A stretch of 64,000 bases of DNA from Methylomicrobium lacus LW14 (GTDB lineage Bacteria; Pseudomonadota; Gammaproteobacteria; Methylococcales; Methylomonadaceae): NCBI RefSeq assembly GCF_000527095.1, contig NZ_AZUN01000001.1, forward strand, positions 1,302,001-1,366,000, read 5' to 3'. Both the position numbers and the translations under genes were made by a program. Under the pieces are notes generated by a model. That model was not told the DNA's origin and ran no database searches. It saw nothing but the letters and a program-made list of their open reading frames with translations. How positions within the stretch are numbered: the first letter of the stretch is position 1; each line of letters starts with the position of its first letter. Below are positions 11,104 through 19,315 of this stretch, piece by piece.

Positions 11104-13301
11104 GTTTTTTGTATTCTCCAACAGTAATGGATTTTCGGATTGCGGGAAAAATCTTCCGGGACGGTCGCCGCGCTGATGTCTTCAATCCGCAAATCGGACA
11201 GGGCCTGATGATCCATTTTAAAGCGCCGGAAGTTGGTCGAAAAATAGAGTACGCCGCTTGGCGCCAAAAGGCTGGCGGCGTGGGCGATCAATTGTACATG
11301 GTCTTGCTGAATGTCAAAAACATCTTCCATCCGTTTTGAATTCGAAAAGGTCGGCGGGTCGAGAAAGATCAGATCGTATTGCCGGCAATACGGTTGCGCA
11401 GCTTCCTGCGCCAGCCATTCGAGGCAGTCGGCTTGTATCAATTCGTGCGCGCCCTCGATCCGGTTCAGCGCCAGATTCCGCTTCGCCCAGTTCACATAGG
11501 TGTTCGACATATCGACCGTGGTGGTCGCAATAGCGCCTCCCTTCGCCGCATGCACGGTCGCGCTGCCGGTATAGGCGAACAGATTCAGAAAACGTTTGTC
11601 TTTCGCCTCTTTTTGAATCCGGAGGCGGAGCGGCCGGTGATCGAGAAACAGGCCGGTATCGAGATAATCCTCGAAATTGACCCAAAACTTGCAGCCGCCT
11701 TCCTCGACGACATGAAATTGACCGGCCTCGCCGTGTTTCTCGTACTGGTCGGTATTTTTTTGCTTGCGGCGAATTTTCAGAAACACGTTTGCCTTGGGGA
11801 TGCCGAGCACCTTCGGGATTTCCGCGAGTACGCCGGCCAGCCGGCGGTCGGCCTTGAAAGGATCGACGCTCTTCGGCGGTTCGTATTCCTGCACATTGAC
11901 CCAGGTTTCTTCGCCCTGATAGATATCGATCGCGACCGCGAATTCGGGCAGGTCCGCGTCATAGACGCGGTAGCAGGTCACCTGGTTTTGCTTCGCCCAT
12001 TTCGCGAGTTTTTTCAGGTTCTTTTGCAGCCGGTTCGCAAACATGTCGGCGCCGACAGCCTCTTCCGCGGGTTGCTGGCTGCCTTCGACCGCGCGGCTGA
12101 TGCGCTCCTCCGGCGTCTTCGCCTTCGGGGTGAAAAACGCCGCGGGCTCGATGCTGAAACGCAGCAGTTTGCATTCGAGGGCGCCGTTATACAAGGTGAC
12201 CGGTTTTTGCGAACGGATGCCGAGACGGAAACCCAGTTCCGGATCGCTGATGATCAGCGCGGCCTTCCAGCCGGTAAATCGGGCTTTCAAAATCTCGCCG
12301 AAGCGCTGGTACAGGTCGGCGGTTTCCTGGGTGTCACCGAGCCGTTCGCCATACGGAGGATTGCAGATCACCAGTCCCGGCGGCCAACTCGCGGCCGCTT
12401 CGGCATCGGCAATATCGCGGCGTTCGACATGGATTTTATGTTGCAGACCGGCATTCGCGATATGCGCCAAAGCCGCATTGACCGACTGGCGGTCGAGGTC
12501 GAAACCGGCGATGACCGGAATCTTGTCCATGCCGGCCAGTTTACGCTGGCGGGCGTCTTCGCGGATCGCCAGCCAAACTTCCTCATCGTGCCGTTTCCAG
12601 CCGAGAAACCCGTAATAATCCCGCAGCAGGCCGGGCGCGAAATCGCCCGCGATCATCGCCGCCTCGATCAACAGCGTGCCGGAGCCGCACATCGGATCGA
12701 TCAGGGTACCGCCGGCTTTTGCGATGTTCGGCCAGCCGCTTTTCAACAGCATCGCGGCGGCCAGATTTTCCTTGATCGGCGCCTGAATCGTGATGTCGCG
12801 GTAACCGCGGCGGTGCAGGCTTTCGCCGGACAAATCGAGACTCAATTGCGCGCTTTGGCCCAGCAAATGCACATTGACCCGGATGTCGGGCCGTTCAATC
12901 TCAATATTCGGACGCTTCTGAAACTTCGCGCGCATCTGATCGACGATCGCATCCTTGACCTTCAAGGCGCCGAAATGCGAATGCGTGATCACCTCTGAAT
13001 TCTTCGCGCTAAAGGTCACCGCAAAGCTATCTTCCGGACCCATGTGCTCGAACCAGTTGATTTTTTTGACGCCGTCATAAAGATCATCCTGGGTTTTGAC
13101 CTCGAATGTGCTTAACAACAGCAGAATACGGTTCGCGGTTCTGGACCACAGGCAGACCCGGTAAGCCGTCGCCAGATCACCCTCGAAGGCGACGCCGGCG
13201 AGCGCGGGCTTGATATTTTCCGCGCCGAGTTGTGTCAGTTCTTCGCAAAGAACGGCTTCCATCGCCTTCGGAGTCGTGGCGAAAAACTGGTAGTGGGGCA
13301 T
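11091..13301 (-). CDS. rlmL: Bifunctional 23S rRNA methyltransferase RlmKL
   Basis: Two fused SAM-dependent methyltransferases that, in the E. coli orthologue, make m2G2445 and m7G2069 in 23S rRNA. The N-terminal part has a THUMP RNA-binding domain (about 45-155) and a methyltransferase with IDPMCGSGTLLIEA and the catalytic motif NPPYGERLG. The C-terminal part is the RlmK-type methyltransferase with LNLFAYTGSATV and FLDPPTFSNSKRM. Length 736 is close to E. coli (702). The upstream intergenic region carries a repeat element. Confidence 0.96.
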   Translation of the reverse strand: MPHYQFFATTPKAMEAVLCEELTQLGAENIKPALAGVAFEGDLATAYRVCLWSRTANRILLLLSTFEVKTQDDLYDGVKKINWFEHMGPEDSFAVTFSAKNSEVITHSHFGALKVKDAIVDQMRAKFQKRPNIEIERPDIRVNVHLLGQSAQLSLDLSGESLHRRGYRDITIQAPIKENLAAAMLLKSGWPNIAKAGGTLIDPMCGSGTLLIEAAMIAGDFAPGLLRDYYGFLGWKRHDEEVWLAIREDARQRKLAGMDKIPVIAGFDLDRQSVNAALAHIANAGLQHKIHVERRDIADAEAAASWPPGLVICNPPYGERLGDTQETADLYQRFGEILKARFTGWKAALIISDPELGFRLGIRSQKPVTLYNGALECKLLRFSIEPAAFFTPKAKTPEERISRAVEGSQQPAEEAVGADMFANRLQKNLKKLAKWAKQNQVTCYRVYDADLPEFAVAIDIYQGEETWVNVQEYEPPKSVDPFKADRRLAGVLAEIPKVLGIPKANVFLKIRRKQKNTDQYEKHGEAGQFHVVEEGGCKFWVNFEDYLDTGLFLDHRPLRLRIQKEAKDKRFLNLFAYTGSATVHAAKGGAIATTTVDMSNTYVNWAKRNLALNRIEGAHELIQADCLEWLAQEAAQPYCRQYDLIFLDPPTFSNSKRMEDVFDIQQDHVQLIAHAASLLAPSGVLYFSTNFRRFKMDHQALSDLRIEDISAATVPEDFSRNPKIHYCWRIQKTCAE

Positions 13302-13392
13302 GTTTTAAAAGAATGGGGAGTCAGGCTAAAGCGGGTATTTTACGCCGGATAGGCTGGGTTAGCATAGCACTAACCCATCATGGAGAAGAATC

Positions 13393-13500
13393 ATGGTTCC
13401 CACGCTCTGTGGGAACCCGGCTAAGGGCGCTCTGCGTCCCGAACCGCGTAACGGTTTAGAACGCGCGACCCATCGCCTAGCAGGGGAACGCTAGGCCTGT
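13393..13500. repeat. Intergenic hairpin repeat between rlmKL and FKBP gene
   Basis: Two perfect hairpins stand close together: GGTTCCCAC (13395-13403) pairing with GTGGGAACC (13409-13417), and GCCTAGC (13475-13481) pairing with GCTAGGC (13490-13496). The first closely resembles a palindromic repeat often scattered between genes in environmental gammaproteobacteria. No reading frame of note crosses it. Confidence 0.5.
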
Positions 13501-13528
13501 ATGCCGGAAATTTATTGCAACCCGGCCT

Positions 13529-14008
13529 TTATTGAATTTTGATCAGTTCGACATCGAAAATCAGCGCTTCGTTCGGACCGATGGGACCTGCGCCGCGTTC
13601 GCCGTAAGCCAGTTCGGATGGAATATAAAGACGATATTTAGCGCCTTCAGTCATTAATTGTACGCCCTCGGTCCAGCCCGGAATCACGCCATTCAAAGGA
13701 AAAGTGATCGGCTCGCCGCGGCTATAAGAACTGTCAAACTCTTTGCCGTCGATCGTCGTGCCCTTGTAATGCACGGTCACGTTGTCGGTCGCCGAAGGAG
13801 AAGCCGTACCGCTACCCTTGGTCAATACTTCATACTGCAAACCGCTTTTGGTCGTCACTATATTCGGCTTTTTGCCGTTTTGAGCCAGGAAAGCCGCGCT
13901 TTCGGCCTTTTTTTCTGCCGGTGTGGTCGCATTGGCCAAGGAAACAATCGTTAAACCGACAAGAACCACAGTCACAAATGAAATGATTTGAGTTTGAAGT
14001 TTACCCAC
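13529..14008 (-). CDS. Periplasmic FKBP-type peptidyl-prolyl isomerase
   Basis: Folding catalyst for exported proteins. The protein has a signal peptide of about 27 residues (hydrophobic core SFVTVVLVGLTIVSLANA), a short spacer and one FKBP domain at about residues 60-158 containing VTVHYKGTTIDGKEFDSS, FPLNGVIPGW and IPSELAYGERG. It lacks the N-terminal dimerisation domain of Mip/FkpA. I place the start at the GTG at 14008, because AAAGGAGATACC sits immediately before it and the signal peptide begins there; the longer frame to 14377 runs antisense through the next gene's promoter. Length is 159 residues. Confidence 0.88.
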   Translation of the reverse strand: MGKLQTQIISFVTVVLVGLTIVSLANATTPAEKKAESAAFLAQNGKKPNIVTTKSGLQYEVLTKGSGTASPSATDNVTVHYKGTTIDGKEFDSSYSRGEPITFPLNGVIPGWTEGVQLMTEGAKYRLYIPSELAYGERGAGPIGPNEALIFDVELIKIQ

Positions 14009-14188
14009 GGTATCTCCTTTGAAATTATTATTGAAGCCTATAGTGTAACAAAAAAAAAGCCCGGTGGATCGCCTGCAACCCCATTGTTCCTGCGGCAATT
14101 TGTCCCACCCCCGCGCAGTAATATCGATTATCTCGCCATTTTCGGCTTCTGGTAAAATAGTAATATTCAAACCACATAATCCCCGGAT

Positions 14189-14542
14189 ATGTCGATTCCC
14201 ATTGTAACGACCGTCAGCCTGCTCTTGTGCAGCAATGTTTTCATGACTTTCGCCTGGTATGCGCACCTGAAGAATCTCGGCAACAAGCCATGGATCATCG
14301 CCGCGCTGCTCAGTTGGGGGATTGCGCTGTTCGAATACCTGCTGCAGGTGCCGGCCAACCGTATCGGCTACACCCAACTGTCGCTAGGCCAGTTGAAAAT
14401 CATTCAGGAAGTGGTGACGCTCTCGGTCTTTGTGCCCTTCTCGCTGCTCTACATGAAGGAGCCGTTGAAACTGGATTACCTCTGGGCCGGACTGTGTTTG
14501 CTCGGCGCGGTGTATTTCATGTTTCGGGGAAATCAGACATAA
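14189..14542 (+). CDS. DUF486 small membrane protein
   Basis: A 117-residue protein with four hydrophobic helices, ending in an EPLKLDYLWAGLCLLGAVYF segment typical of the DUF486 (DMT-like) family. Probably inner membrane; the transported substrate, if any, is unknown. It is divergent from the FKBP gene and convergent with the multicopper oxidase. Confidence 0.8.
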   Translation: MSIPIVTTVSLLLCSNVFMTFAWYAHLKNLGNKPWIIAALLSWGIALFEYLLQVPANRIGYTQLSLGQLKIIQEVVTLSVFVPFSLLYMKEPLKLDYLWAGLCLLGAVYFMFRGNQT

Positions 14543-14607
14543 AACGCCATCGAGGCGTTTGCCGGCGCCTCTTCGGAAGGGTCAGGCCGCGAAGCGCGCG
14601 GCCTGAC
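14541..14607. terminator. Paired hairpins between DUF486 gene and multicopper oxidase
   Basis: The first hairpin is AAACGCC (14542-14548) with GGCGTTT (14554-14560), directly at the DUF486 stop. The second is a perfect 11-bp stem, GTCAGGCCGCG (14581-14591) with CGCGGCCTGAC (14597-14607). They lie between convergent genes and probably end both transcripts. Only the first has a short T run. Confidence 0.65.
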
Positions 14608-14620
14608 CTATCAAGCGGAT

Positions 14621-16501
14621 TTATTCGACTAGAAAATCGCGCATCATGCCCATATCTTCGTGTTCGAGGTTATGGCAGTGATACATGAACAGGCCCTTGA
14701 AATCCTGGAACGGCTTGATGATGCGGACCGTTTCACCGGGCATCACCAGGACGGTGTCTTTTAGGCCATTCTCAATAAAGCCGTGGCGCACGCTTTCGTA
14801 GTCCTCCTCATTGCCGGCGGCCATGCTGCGGCTGACGATCTGGAACGACTGTCCGTGCAGATGGATCGGATGCGCCATGCTCATCATCATGCCCATGCCT
14901 CCCATACCGCCCCCCATACCGCCGTGTTCGCCGCCACCCGGCTCGCCGCCGCCGTGCATGCCTCCCATCATGCCCATGCCTCCGCCTCCCTCGCCGCCGC
15001 CATGCATGCCCATACCGCCCATCATCCCCATGCCGCGCCCCCCCATGCCCATGCCGCCGTGCTGCATGCCGCCGCTTTGCTCTGACCCCTGATGTTCCTT
15101 GTTCTCGTCGGAGGCTTTGCCGCCATGCCCGCCGCCTTCGCCATGCGCATGAAAGATCTCCATCAATTGCACCGTGTTCAGGCGGATGCGTTCGTTCGGC
15201 TGCACGTCGTCGAACGCATACGGCCGGCCGTTCAGCAGCATCGCCATGTGGCCTTCCGAAATGCCGATCGGCACCGGCTTATTCGCATTCGCGGTATCTT
15301 CAACTTTATACCAGTTGATCTTCGATAATTGCTTCGGCAGGGCCGGGCTGTCGCTGACCTTGCGTTTGACCCGCGCGGTAAAGATCGGATAATCGCTGCC
15401 GACCGGCAAAGCCAATTGGTGCATCATGCCGCCCATCATCCCCATCTGGTGACCGCCGCCCATACCGCCCATACCGCCCTGCATCCGTGCGGCCATTTTC
15501 GGCAGCACCCCGGAAAACGGCAGACTGCGCATCACCAGCTGCGAGCCGACCGCGCGGCCCGTGAAATCGACCCAGACATCCAGGCGCTCGCCCGGCGCCA
15601 GCATCACATAAGGCTTGTTTTCCGGCGCCTCCAGCAAGCCGCCGTCGACTCCGAGCACGGTGATCGGCGTGCCGTCGTCCCAGCCGAGTTTGTAGATCCG
15701 CGCGGTCGAACCGTTCAGAAAGCGCAGGCGGTAAGCGCGGCTATCCACGTCGATCGTAAAATCGGGGCGTCCGTTGACCAGGACCCGGTCGCCGTAATAT
15801 CCCATCATCCGGTCGTGCATGCCGTGCATGCCGGCCACATACACCAATTGATTCTGGTCGTCAAAGCGGCGGTCCTGAATCACGATCGGAATTTCATATT
15901 CTCCGGACGGCAATCCGAGCGCCGCCTCCTCGCCGTCATGCACGAACAACGCGCCGGCCAAGCCGTGATAAACCTGCTTGGCGGTGATCTCATGCGGATG
16001 CGGATGGTAGATATTCATGCTGGCCCGATTCAGCATTTCAAATTCGTAGACGAAGGTTTGGCCGGGATCGATCGTGTAACGCGGATGGCCGTCCATTTCG
16101 GCCGGCACATGCAGGCCGTGCCAATGCGTGATGGTCGGCTCGGCCAGTTTATTGTGCAGATGAATGCGGACCTTCTGGCCTTTCTGCAAATGAATCAAGG
16201 GCCCCAGATAGGAGTTCGGAATCTCGACCAGCGACCCCTCCGGCCCCTTGAGCAGATTGCCGGTATATTGCTGCACTTGGGTGGATTTGCCCGGCAGAAT
16301 CGGCACCGAGACGGAACGACAATTTAACTCGAATTCGACATCCGGCTTAAAATTCGGCGACGCCTTGTTCGGCGCCAGTTTCGGCATGGCCTGCATGCCC
16401 TCCATCGCGCGCAGCATCGCCGGCATGCCGGCAAACGCCAGCAAGCCCAGGCTCGATTGCGTTAAAAAACGGCGGCGGCTGTAATGGTTGCTCTTCGGCA
16501 T
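14621..16501 (-). CDS. Tat-exported multicopper oxidase with Met/Gly-rich inserts
   Basis: CueO/CopA-like laccase, probably oxidising Cu(I) or a metal in the periplasm. A Tat signal SRRRFL is at 8-13. Copper ligands are seen in HWHG (126-129), HPHPHE (166-171), HPIHLHG (544-550) and HCHNLEHEDMGMM (608-620), which give the type 1, 2 and 3 sites. Two Met-rich stretches interrupt the fold: 340-361 and a large His/Gly/Met-rich insert at about 452-542 with roughly 19 Met in its second half, placed directly before the HPIHLHG motif. CueO has a single shorter Met-rich segment. No copper regulator is adjacent. Confidence 0.9.
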   Translation of the reverse strand: MPKSNHYSRRRFLTQSSLGLLAFAGMPAMLRAMEGMQAMPKLAPNKASPNFKPDVEFELNCRSVSVPILPGKSTQVQQYTGNLLKGPEGSLVEIPNSYLGPLIHLQKGQKVRIHLHNKLAEPTITHWHGLHVPAEMDGHPRYTIDPGQTFVYEFEMLNRASMNIYHPHPHEITAKQVYHGLAGALFVHDGEEAALGLPSGEYEIPIVIQDRRFDDQNQLVYVAGMHGMHDRMMGYYGDRVLVNGRPDFTIDVDSRAYRLRFLNGSTARIYKLGWDDGTPITVLGVDGGLLEAPENKPYVMLAPGERLDVWVDFTGRAVGSQLVMRSLPFSGVLPKMAARMQGGMGGMGGGHQMGMMGGMMHQLALPVGSDYPIFTARVKRKVSDSPALPKQLSKINWYKVEDTANANKPVPIGISEGHMAMLLNGRPYAFDDVQPNERIRLNTVQLMEIFHAHGEGGGHGGKASDENKEHQGSEQSGGMQHGGMGMGGRGMGMMGGMGMHGGGEGGGGMGMMGGMHGGGEPGGGEHGGMGGGMGGMGMMMSMAHPIHLHGQSFQIVSRSMAAGNEEDYESVRHGFIENGLKDTVLVMPGETVRIIKPFQDFKGLFMYHCHNLEHEDMGMMRDFLVE

Positions 16502-16797
16502 AAATCCTCCTCAAACCTTGTTATTATTAAAACCCTGATCAGTATAGGGATTGGCATCGAGTTTATATTAGAGTTTAGTAATACTCAAGCATAAAACCCT
16601 AGCCAGATGATGCATTGTCATTATACGGCGAGATAACGGAAGTGTTGATGACATCCTGCATGTTTCGTCCTAACGGCAAATCGAAAAGTTCATTAAAGGA
16701 AGACGGCTACACGATCGCAAAATGCCTGGCAGATTTTATTGTTCGCCTCTGGTAATCATGCTATTTTTAAAATCAACCTTCCTCACGGATTTCAAAT
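16502..16797. other. Intergenic region, multicopper oxidase / ald
   Basis: About 300 bases between divergent genes. It contains the multicopper oxidase ribosome site (GAGGAGGA-like on the minus strand, just beside 16502) and must hold both promoters. I see no RNA gene, repeat or clear copper-box in it. Confidence 0.4.
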
Positions 16798-17916
16798 ATG
16801 CTGATCGGACTGCCCAAAGAAATAAAAGACAACGAGTACAGAGCGGGCCTGACTCCCGGCGCGGTCAGCGCGTTAACCCGGCAGGGCCATCGCATCAAGG
16901 TGCAGAGCGGCGCCGGCATCGGCAGTTCGTTCACCGACCTCGAATATCTGTCCGCCGGCGCGGAAATCGTGATGCACGCGGAAGAAGCCTGGGCCGCGGA
17001 CTTGGTCGTCAAGGTCAAGGAGCCGATCGAGACGGAATACCGCTATCTGAATAAAGATACGATTCTCTTCACCTACCTGCATTTGGCCTCTAACCGGACC
17101 CTGACCGAGGTCCTGTTAAAGAGCGGCAGCACCGGCATCGCCTATGAAACGGTACAAATGCCCGACGGCAAGCTGCCCTTGTTGACGCCGATGAGCGAGG
17201 TCGCCGGGCGCATGGCGGTCCAGGCCGGCGCGACCTATCTGCAAAAAAACCACGGCGGCCGTGGCATCCTGATGTCCGGCATTCCAGGGGTCCCGCCCGC
17301 CAGCGTCGTGATTCTCGGCGCCGGCATCGCCGGCTCGAATGCGGCACGGGTCGCGGTCGGCTTCGGCGCCGCGGTCACCGTGCTCGACGTGAGCTATGAG
17401 CGCCTGAAAACGCTGGACGATATTTACCGGGGACAGCTGCAGACCCGCATCAGCAACGCCTACACGATCGAGGAGGCGGTCTATGAGGCCGATCTGGTGA
17501 TCGGCGCGGTGTTGATTCCGGGCGCCAAGGCTCCCTGGCTGGTGCGGGCCGACATGCTGAAAAACATGCGCCCAGGCGCGGTAATCGTCGATATCTCGAT
17601 CGACCAGGGCGGCTGCGTCGAAACCGCGCACCCGACCACCCACAGCGAGCCGACCTACACCGTCGACGGCATCGTGCATTATTGCGTCGCCAACATGCCC
17701 GGCGCGGTTCCGCGCACCAGCACCCTGGCACTGAACAACGCCACCCTGCCCTACGTGCTGAACCTGGCCAACGAAGGTCTGGACGCGCTCCGCCGCAACA
17801 ATGCGCTGCAACTTGGCCTGAATACCCATCGAGGGCAGTTAACCAACACGGCCGTAGCCGAATCATTGGCGCTTGACTCCATCTCCCCCTTGCAAGCCTT
17901 GTCGACCAACGCCTGA
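16798..17916 (+). CDS. ald: Alanine dehydrogenase
   Basis: Converts L-alanine and NAD+ to pyruvate, ammonia and NADH, reversibly. The 372 residues match the family. Substrate and catalytic residues are in place: Arg15 in NEYRAGLTP, Lys74 in KVKEP and His95 in YLHL. The NAD-binding glycine motif GAGIAG is at 174-179, followed by Asp in TVLDVS. Several methanotrophs use this enzyme to assimilate ammonia, which would fit the suspected host. Monocistronic; the tRNA-Lys genes follow on the same strand. Confidence 0.96.
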   Translation: MLIGLPKEIKDNEYRAGLTPGAVSALTRQGHRIKVQSGAGIGSSFTDLEYLSAGAEIVMHAEEAWAADLVVKVKEPIETEYRYLNKDTILFTYLHLASNRTLTEVLLKSGSTGIAYETVQMPDGKLPLLTPMSEVAGRMAVQAGATYLQKNHGGRGILMSGIPGVPPASVVILGAGIAGSNAARVAVGFGAAVTVLDVSYERLKTLDDIYRGQLQTRISNAYTIEEAVYEADLVIGAVLIPGAKAPWLVRADMLKNMRPGAVIVDISIDQGGCVETAHPTTHSEPTYTVDGIVHYCVANMPGAVPRTSTLALNNATLPYVLNLANEGLDALRRNNALQLGLNTHRGQLTNTAVAESLALDSISPLQALSTNA

Positions 17917-18019
17917 TAAATCTTTACGGCCCGGCGGACAATGTTTTTTTATTATCAATGACTTTTACGAGACAAGCTCTAAAAAACAGCATTTTCTTAG
18001 ATCTAAAGACAAAAAGGTC

Positions 18020-18048
18020 TTGCCAAAGACCAAAATTCACCCTATAAT
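18020..18048 (+). promoter_or_regulatory. Promoter of first tRNA-Lys
   Basis: TTGCCA at 18020-18025 and TATAAT at 18043-18048 are separated by 17 bp, and the tRNA begins 14 bases after the -10 box. This is a near-consensus sigma-70 promoter. Confidence 0.8.
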
Positions 18049-18062
18049 TCTATTTCTTTGTT

Positions 18063-18138
18063 GGGTCGTTAGCTCAGTCGGTAGAGCATCGCACTTTTAA
18101 TGCGGTTGTCCCGGGTTCGAATCCCGGACGACCCACCA
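18063..18138 (+). tRNA. tRNA-Lys(TTT), copy 1
   Basis: A complete cloverleaf with encoded CCA. The acceptor stem GGGTCGT pairs with ACGACCC, the D stem is GCTC/GAGC, the anticodon loop CTTTTAA gives anticodon TTT, and the T arm is CCGGG-TTCGAAT-CCCGG. It is identical over all 76 bases to copy 2, which starts 201 bases downstream. It has its own promoter and terminator. Confidence 0.98.
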
Positions 18139-18157
18139 ACTAAATTACAAAAAAATC

Positions 18158-18190
18158 AAGGGCTTAGATTTAACTGACAGCCCTTTTTTT
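18158..18190 (+). terminator. Terminator after first tRNA-Lys
   Basis: AGGGCT (18159-18164) pairs with AGCCCT (18179-18184), followed by a run of T. It separates the two tRNA-Lys genes. Confidence 0.8.
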
Positions 18191-18218
18191 ATGTCAGAAA
18201 TTTTTCATCGCTGACAAT

Positions 18219-18248
18219 TTGCTGATTTCGTAAAATCCCCCTTATAAA
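18219..18248 (+). promoter_or_regulatory. Promoter of second tRNA-Lys
   Basis: TTGCTG at 18219-18224 and TATAAA at 18243-18248 with an 18-bp spacer, about 15 bases before the tRNA. It differs from the promoter of copy 1, so the second tRNA gene is probably expressed independently. Confidence 0.6.
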
Positions 18249-18263
18249 ACCGATTTCTTTGTT

Positions 18264-18339
18264 GGGTCGTTAGCTCAGTCGGTAGAGCATCGCACTTTTA
18301 ATGCGGTTGTCCCGGGTTCGAATCCCGGACGACCCACCA
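18264..18339 (+). tRNA. tRNA-Lys(TTT), copy 2, island integration target
   Basis: Identical to copy 1, including the encoded CCA. Its 3' half (from the anticodon loop onward) plus two trailing bases is repeated at 27107-27154, which marks this gene as the attachment site of the island that follows. The gene itself is intact, as expected when an island restores the tRNA end on integration. No terminator is visible directly downstream. Confidence 0.98.
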
Positions 18340-18341
18340 AC
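18294..18341 (+). repeat. attL: 48-bp direct repeat at tRNA-Lys 3' half
   Basis: The block starts at ACTTTTAATGCGG in the anticodon arm and runs through CCACCAAC past the tRNA end. It matches 27107-27154 at 47 of 48 positions; the only difference is G at 18315 against T at 27128. Together the two copies define the island ends. Confidence 0.9.
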
Positions 18342-18467
18342 TTAAAACTTTGATAGTAAAGGGTTTTCAAGGATAGAAAAGCCTCAGTAACTGTGTACTA
18401 AAAACCATCGACTACAGTGATTTTATTAAGTAGTCTTGTTTTTAACCTCAATCGCGAGGAAGCACAG

Positions 18468-19122
18468 ATGCTCAATTTCCACATCATCAAGGTTAACCTC
18501 AAAAACGGCGAAACCCGTTACCGCACCATCCTTACCAAATCCGGTAAGGGAATCAAGACCAAAACCTTCAGACGCAAACCAGATGCCCGCACTTGGGGCA
18601 CTCGTTCTGTGCTTAAAAATCAAGAATACGAAGCCAAAGGCATTCGCCCCTGCACTATCCCTTTTGATCGTCTTGCCGATGAAGGCATGGTGGACAGGCA
18701 AGGGCCATGGTCGCGCGCCCTTAGTGAAATGGTGGGGCGATCAATTCGGCAAAACCTTGCTGCCAGAGATCACACCCGACGAAATCCGCGCCAAACTCAA
18801 AACCCATCGTTCAAAAGCCGCCGCGACTTACAATCGCTATCTAGCTATCTTATCCTCAATTCTCGACTTTGCTACGCGTCAGCAAGAGGATGACACAATA
18901 AGCGAACAATACATTGACGAAAACCCCTGCAAAAAAGTCCGTTCGCAAATGCTGAACAACAAGATTGTACGTTATTTGTCCGATGAGGAAAAACCGCGAC
19001 TGCTTCGCGCCGCGCAAACAATAGGCGGCAAATTCTATCTGAAAGTGCTGATGGCGTTGACGACCGGCATGCGGAAAGGCGGGATGGATCAACTGCGCTG
19101 GTGCGCATTTTTGCAGCTTTAG
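18468..19122 (+). pseudogene. Tyrosine integrase remnant, frameshifted and truncated
   Basis: The frame starting at 18468 gives MLNFHIIKVNLKNG up to about FDRLADE, then shifts near 18688 into the next frame, WWTGKGHGRAPLVKWWGDQF. That frame continues through the SAM-like core-binding region (TYNRYLAILSSILDFA) to ALTTGMRKGGMDQLRW, where the first catalytic Arg of phage integrases would lie, then stops at 19122. The second half of the catalytic domain with the H-x-x-R and the Tyr nucleophile is absent. So there is both a frameshift and loss of the C terminus. Its position right after the tRNA is typical of island integrases. Confidence 0.8.
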
Positions 19123-19315
19123 GCACATCGTTTAAATCGAGCTATTAACAAAATTAGGCAGACAAGCAGCTTTAGCTGCAAAATATGTACTTATGGATTA
19201 TTGCAAGAATCCAAAAGAAACCTGCACTTCATAGCTAAATTGACTTTAGGGCAACTGGAAACTAGAACTCCGGCATCAAAATTGATGTTGGATTGATTTC
19301 TTTTCAAAGGAATTC

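Noticed and set aside
13529..14377. Longer 282-residue form of the FKBP gene
   Set aside because: The extra N-terminal part covers the divergent DUF486 promoter and start, and a strong ribosome site plus signal peptide point to the GTG at 14008.
15092..16327. Plus-strand frames opposite the multicopper oxidase
   Set aside because: Their His/Ala/Pro-rich translations simply mirror the Met/Gly-rich insert and copper motifs of the real gene.
18158..18339. Possible CRISPR-like repeat from the duplicated tRNA block
   Set aside because: There are only two full copies plus one partial copy 8.8 kb away, and they are tRNA sequence. No spacer array is present anywhere in the window.
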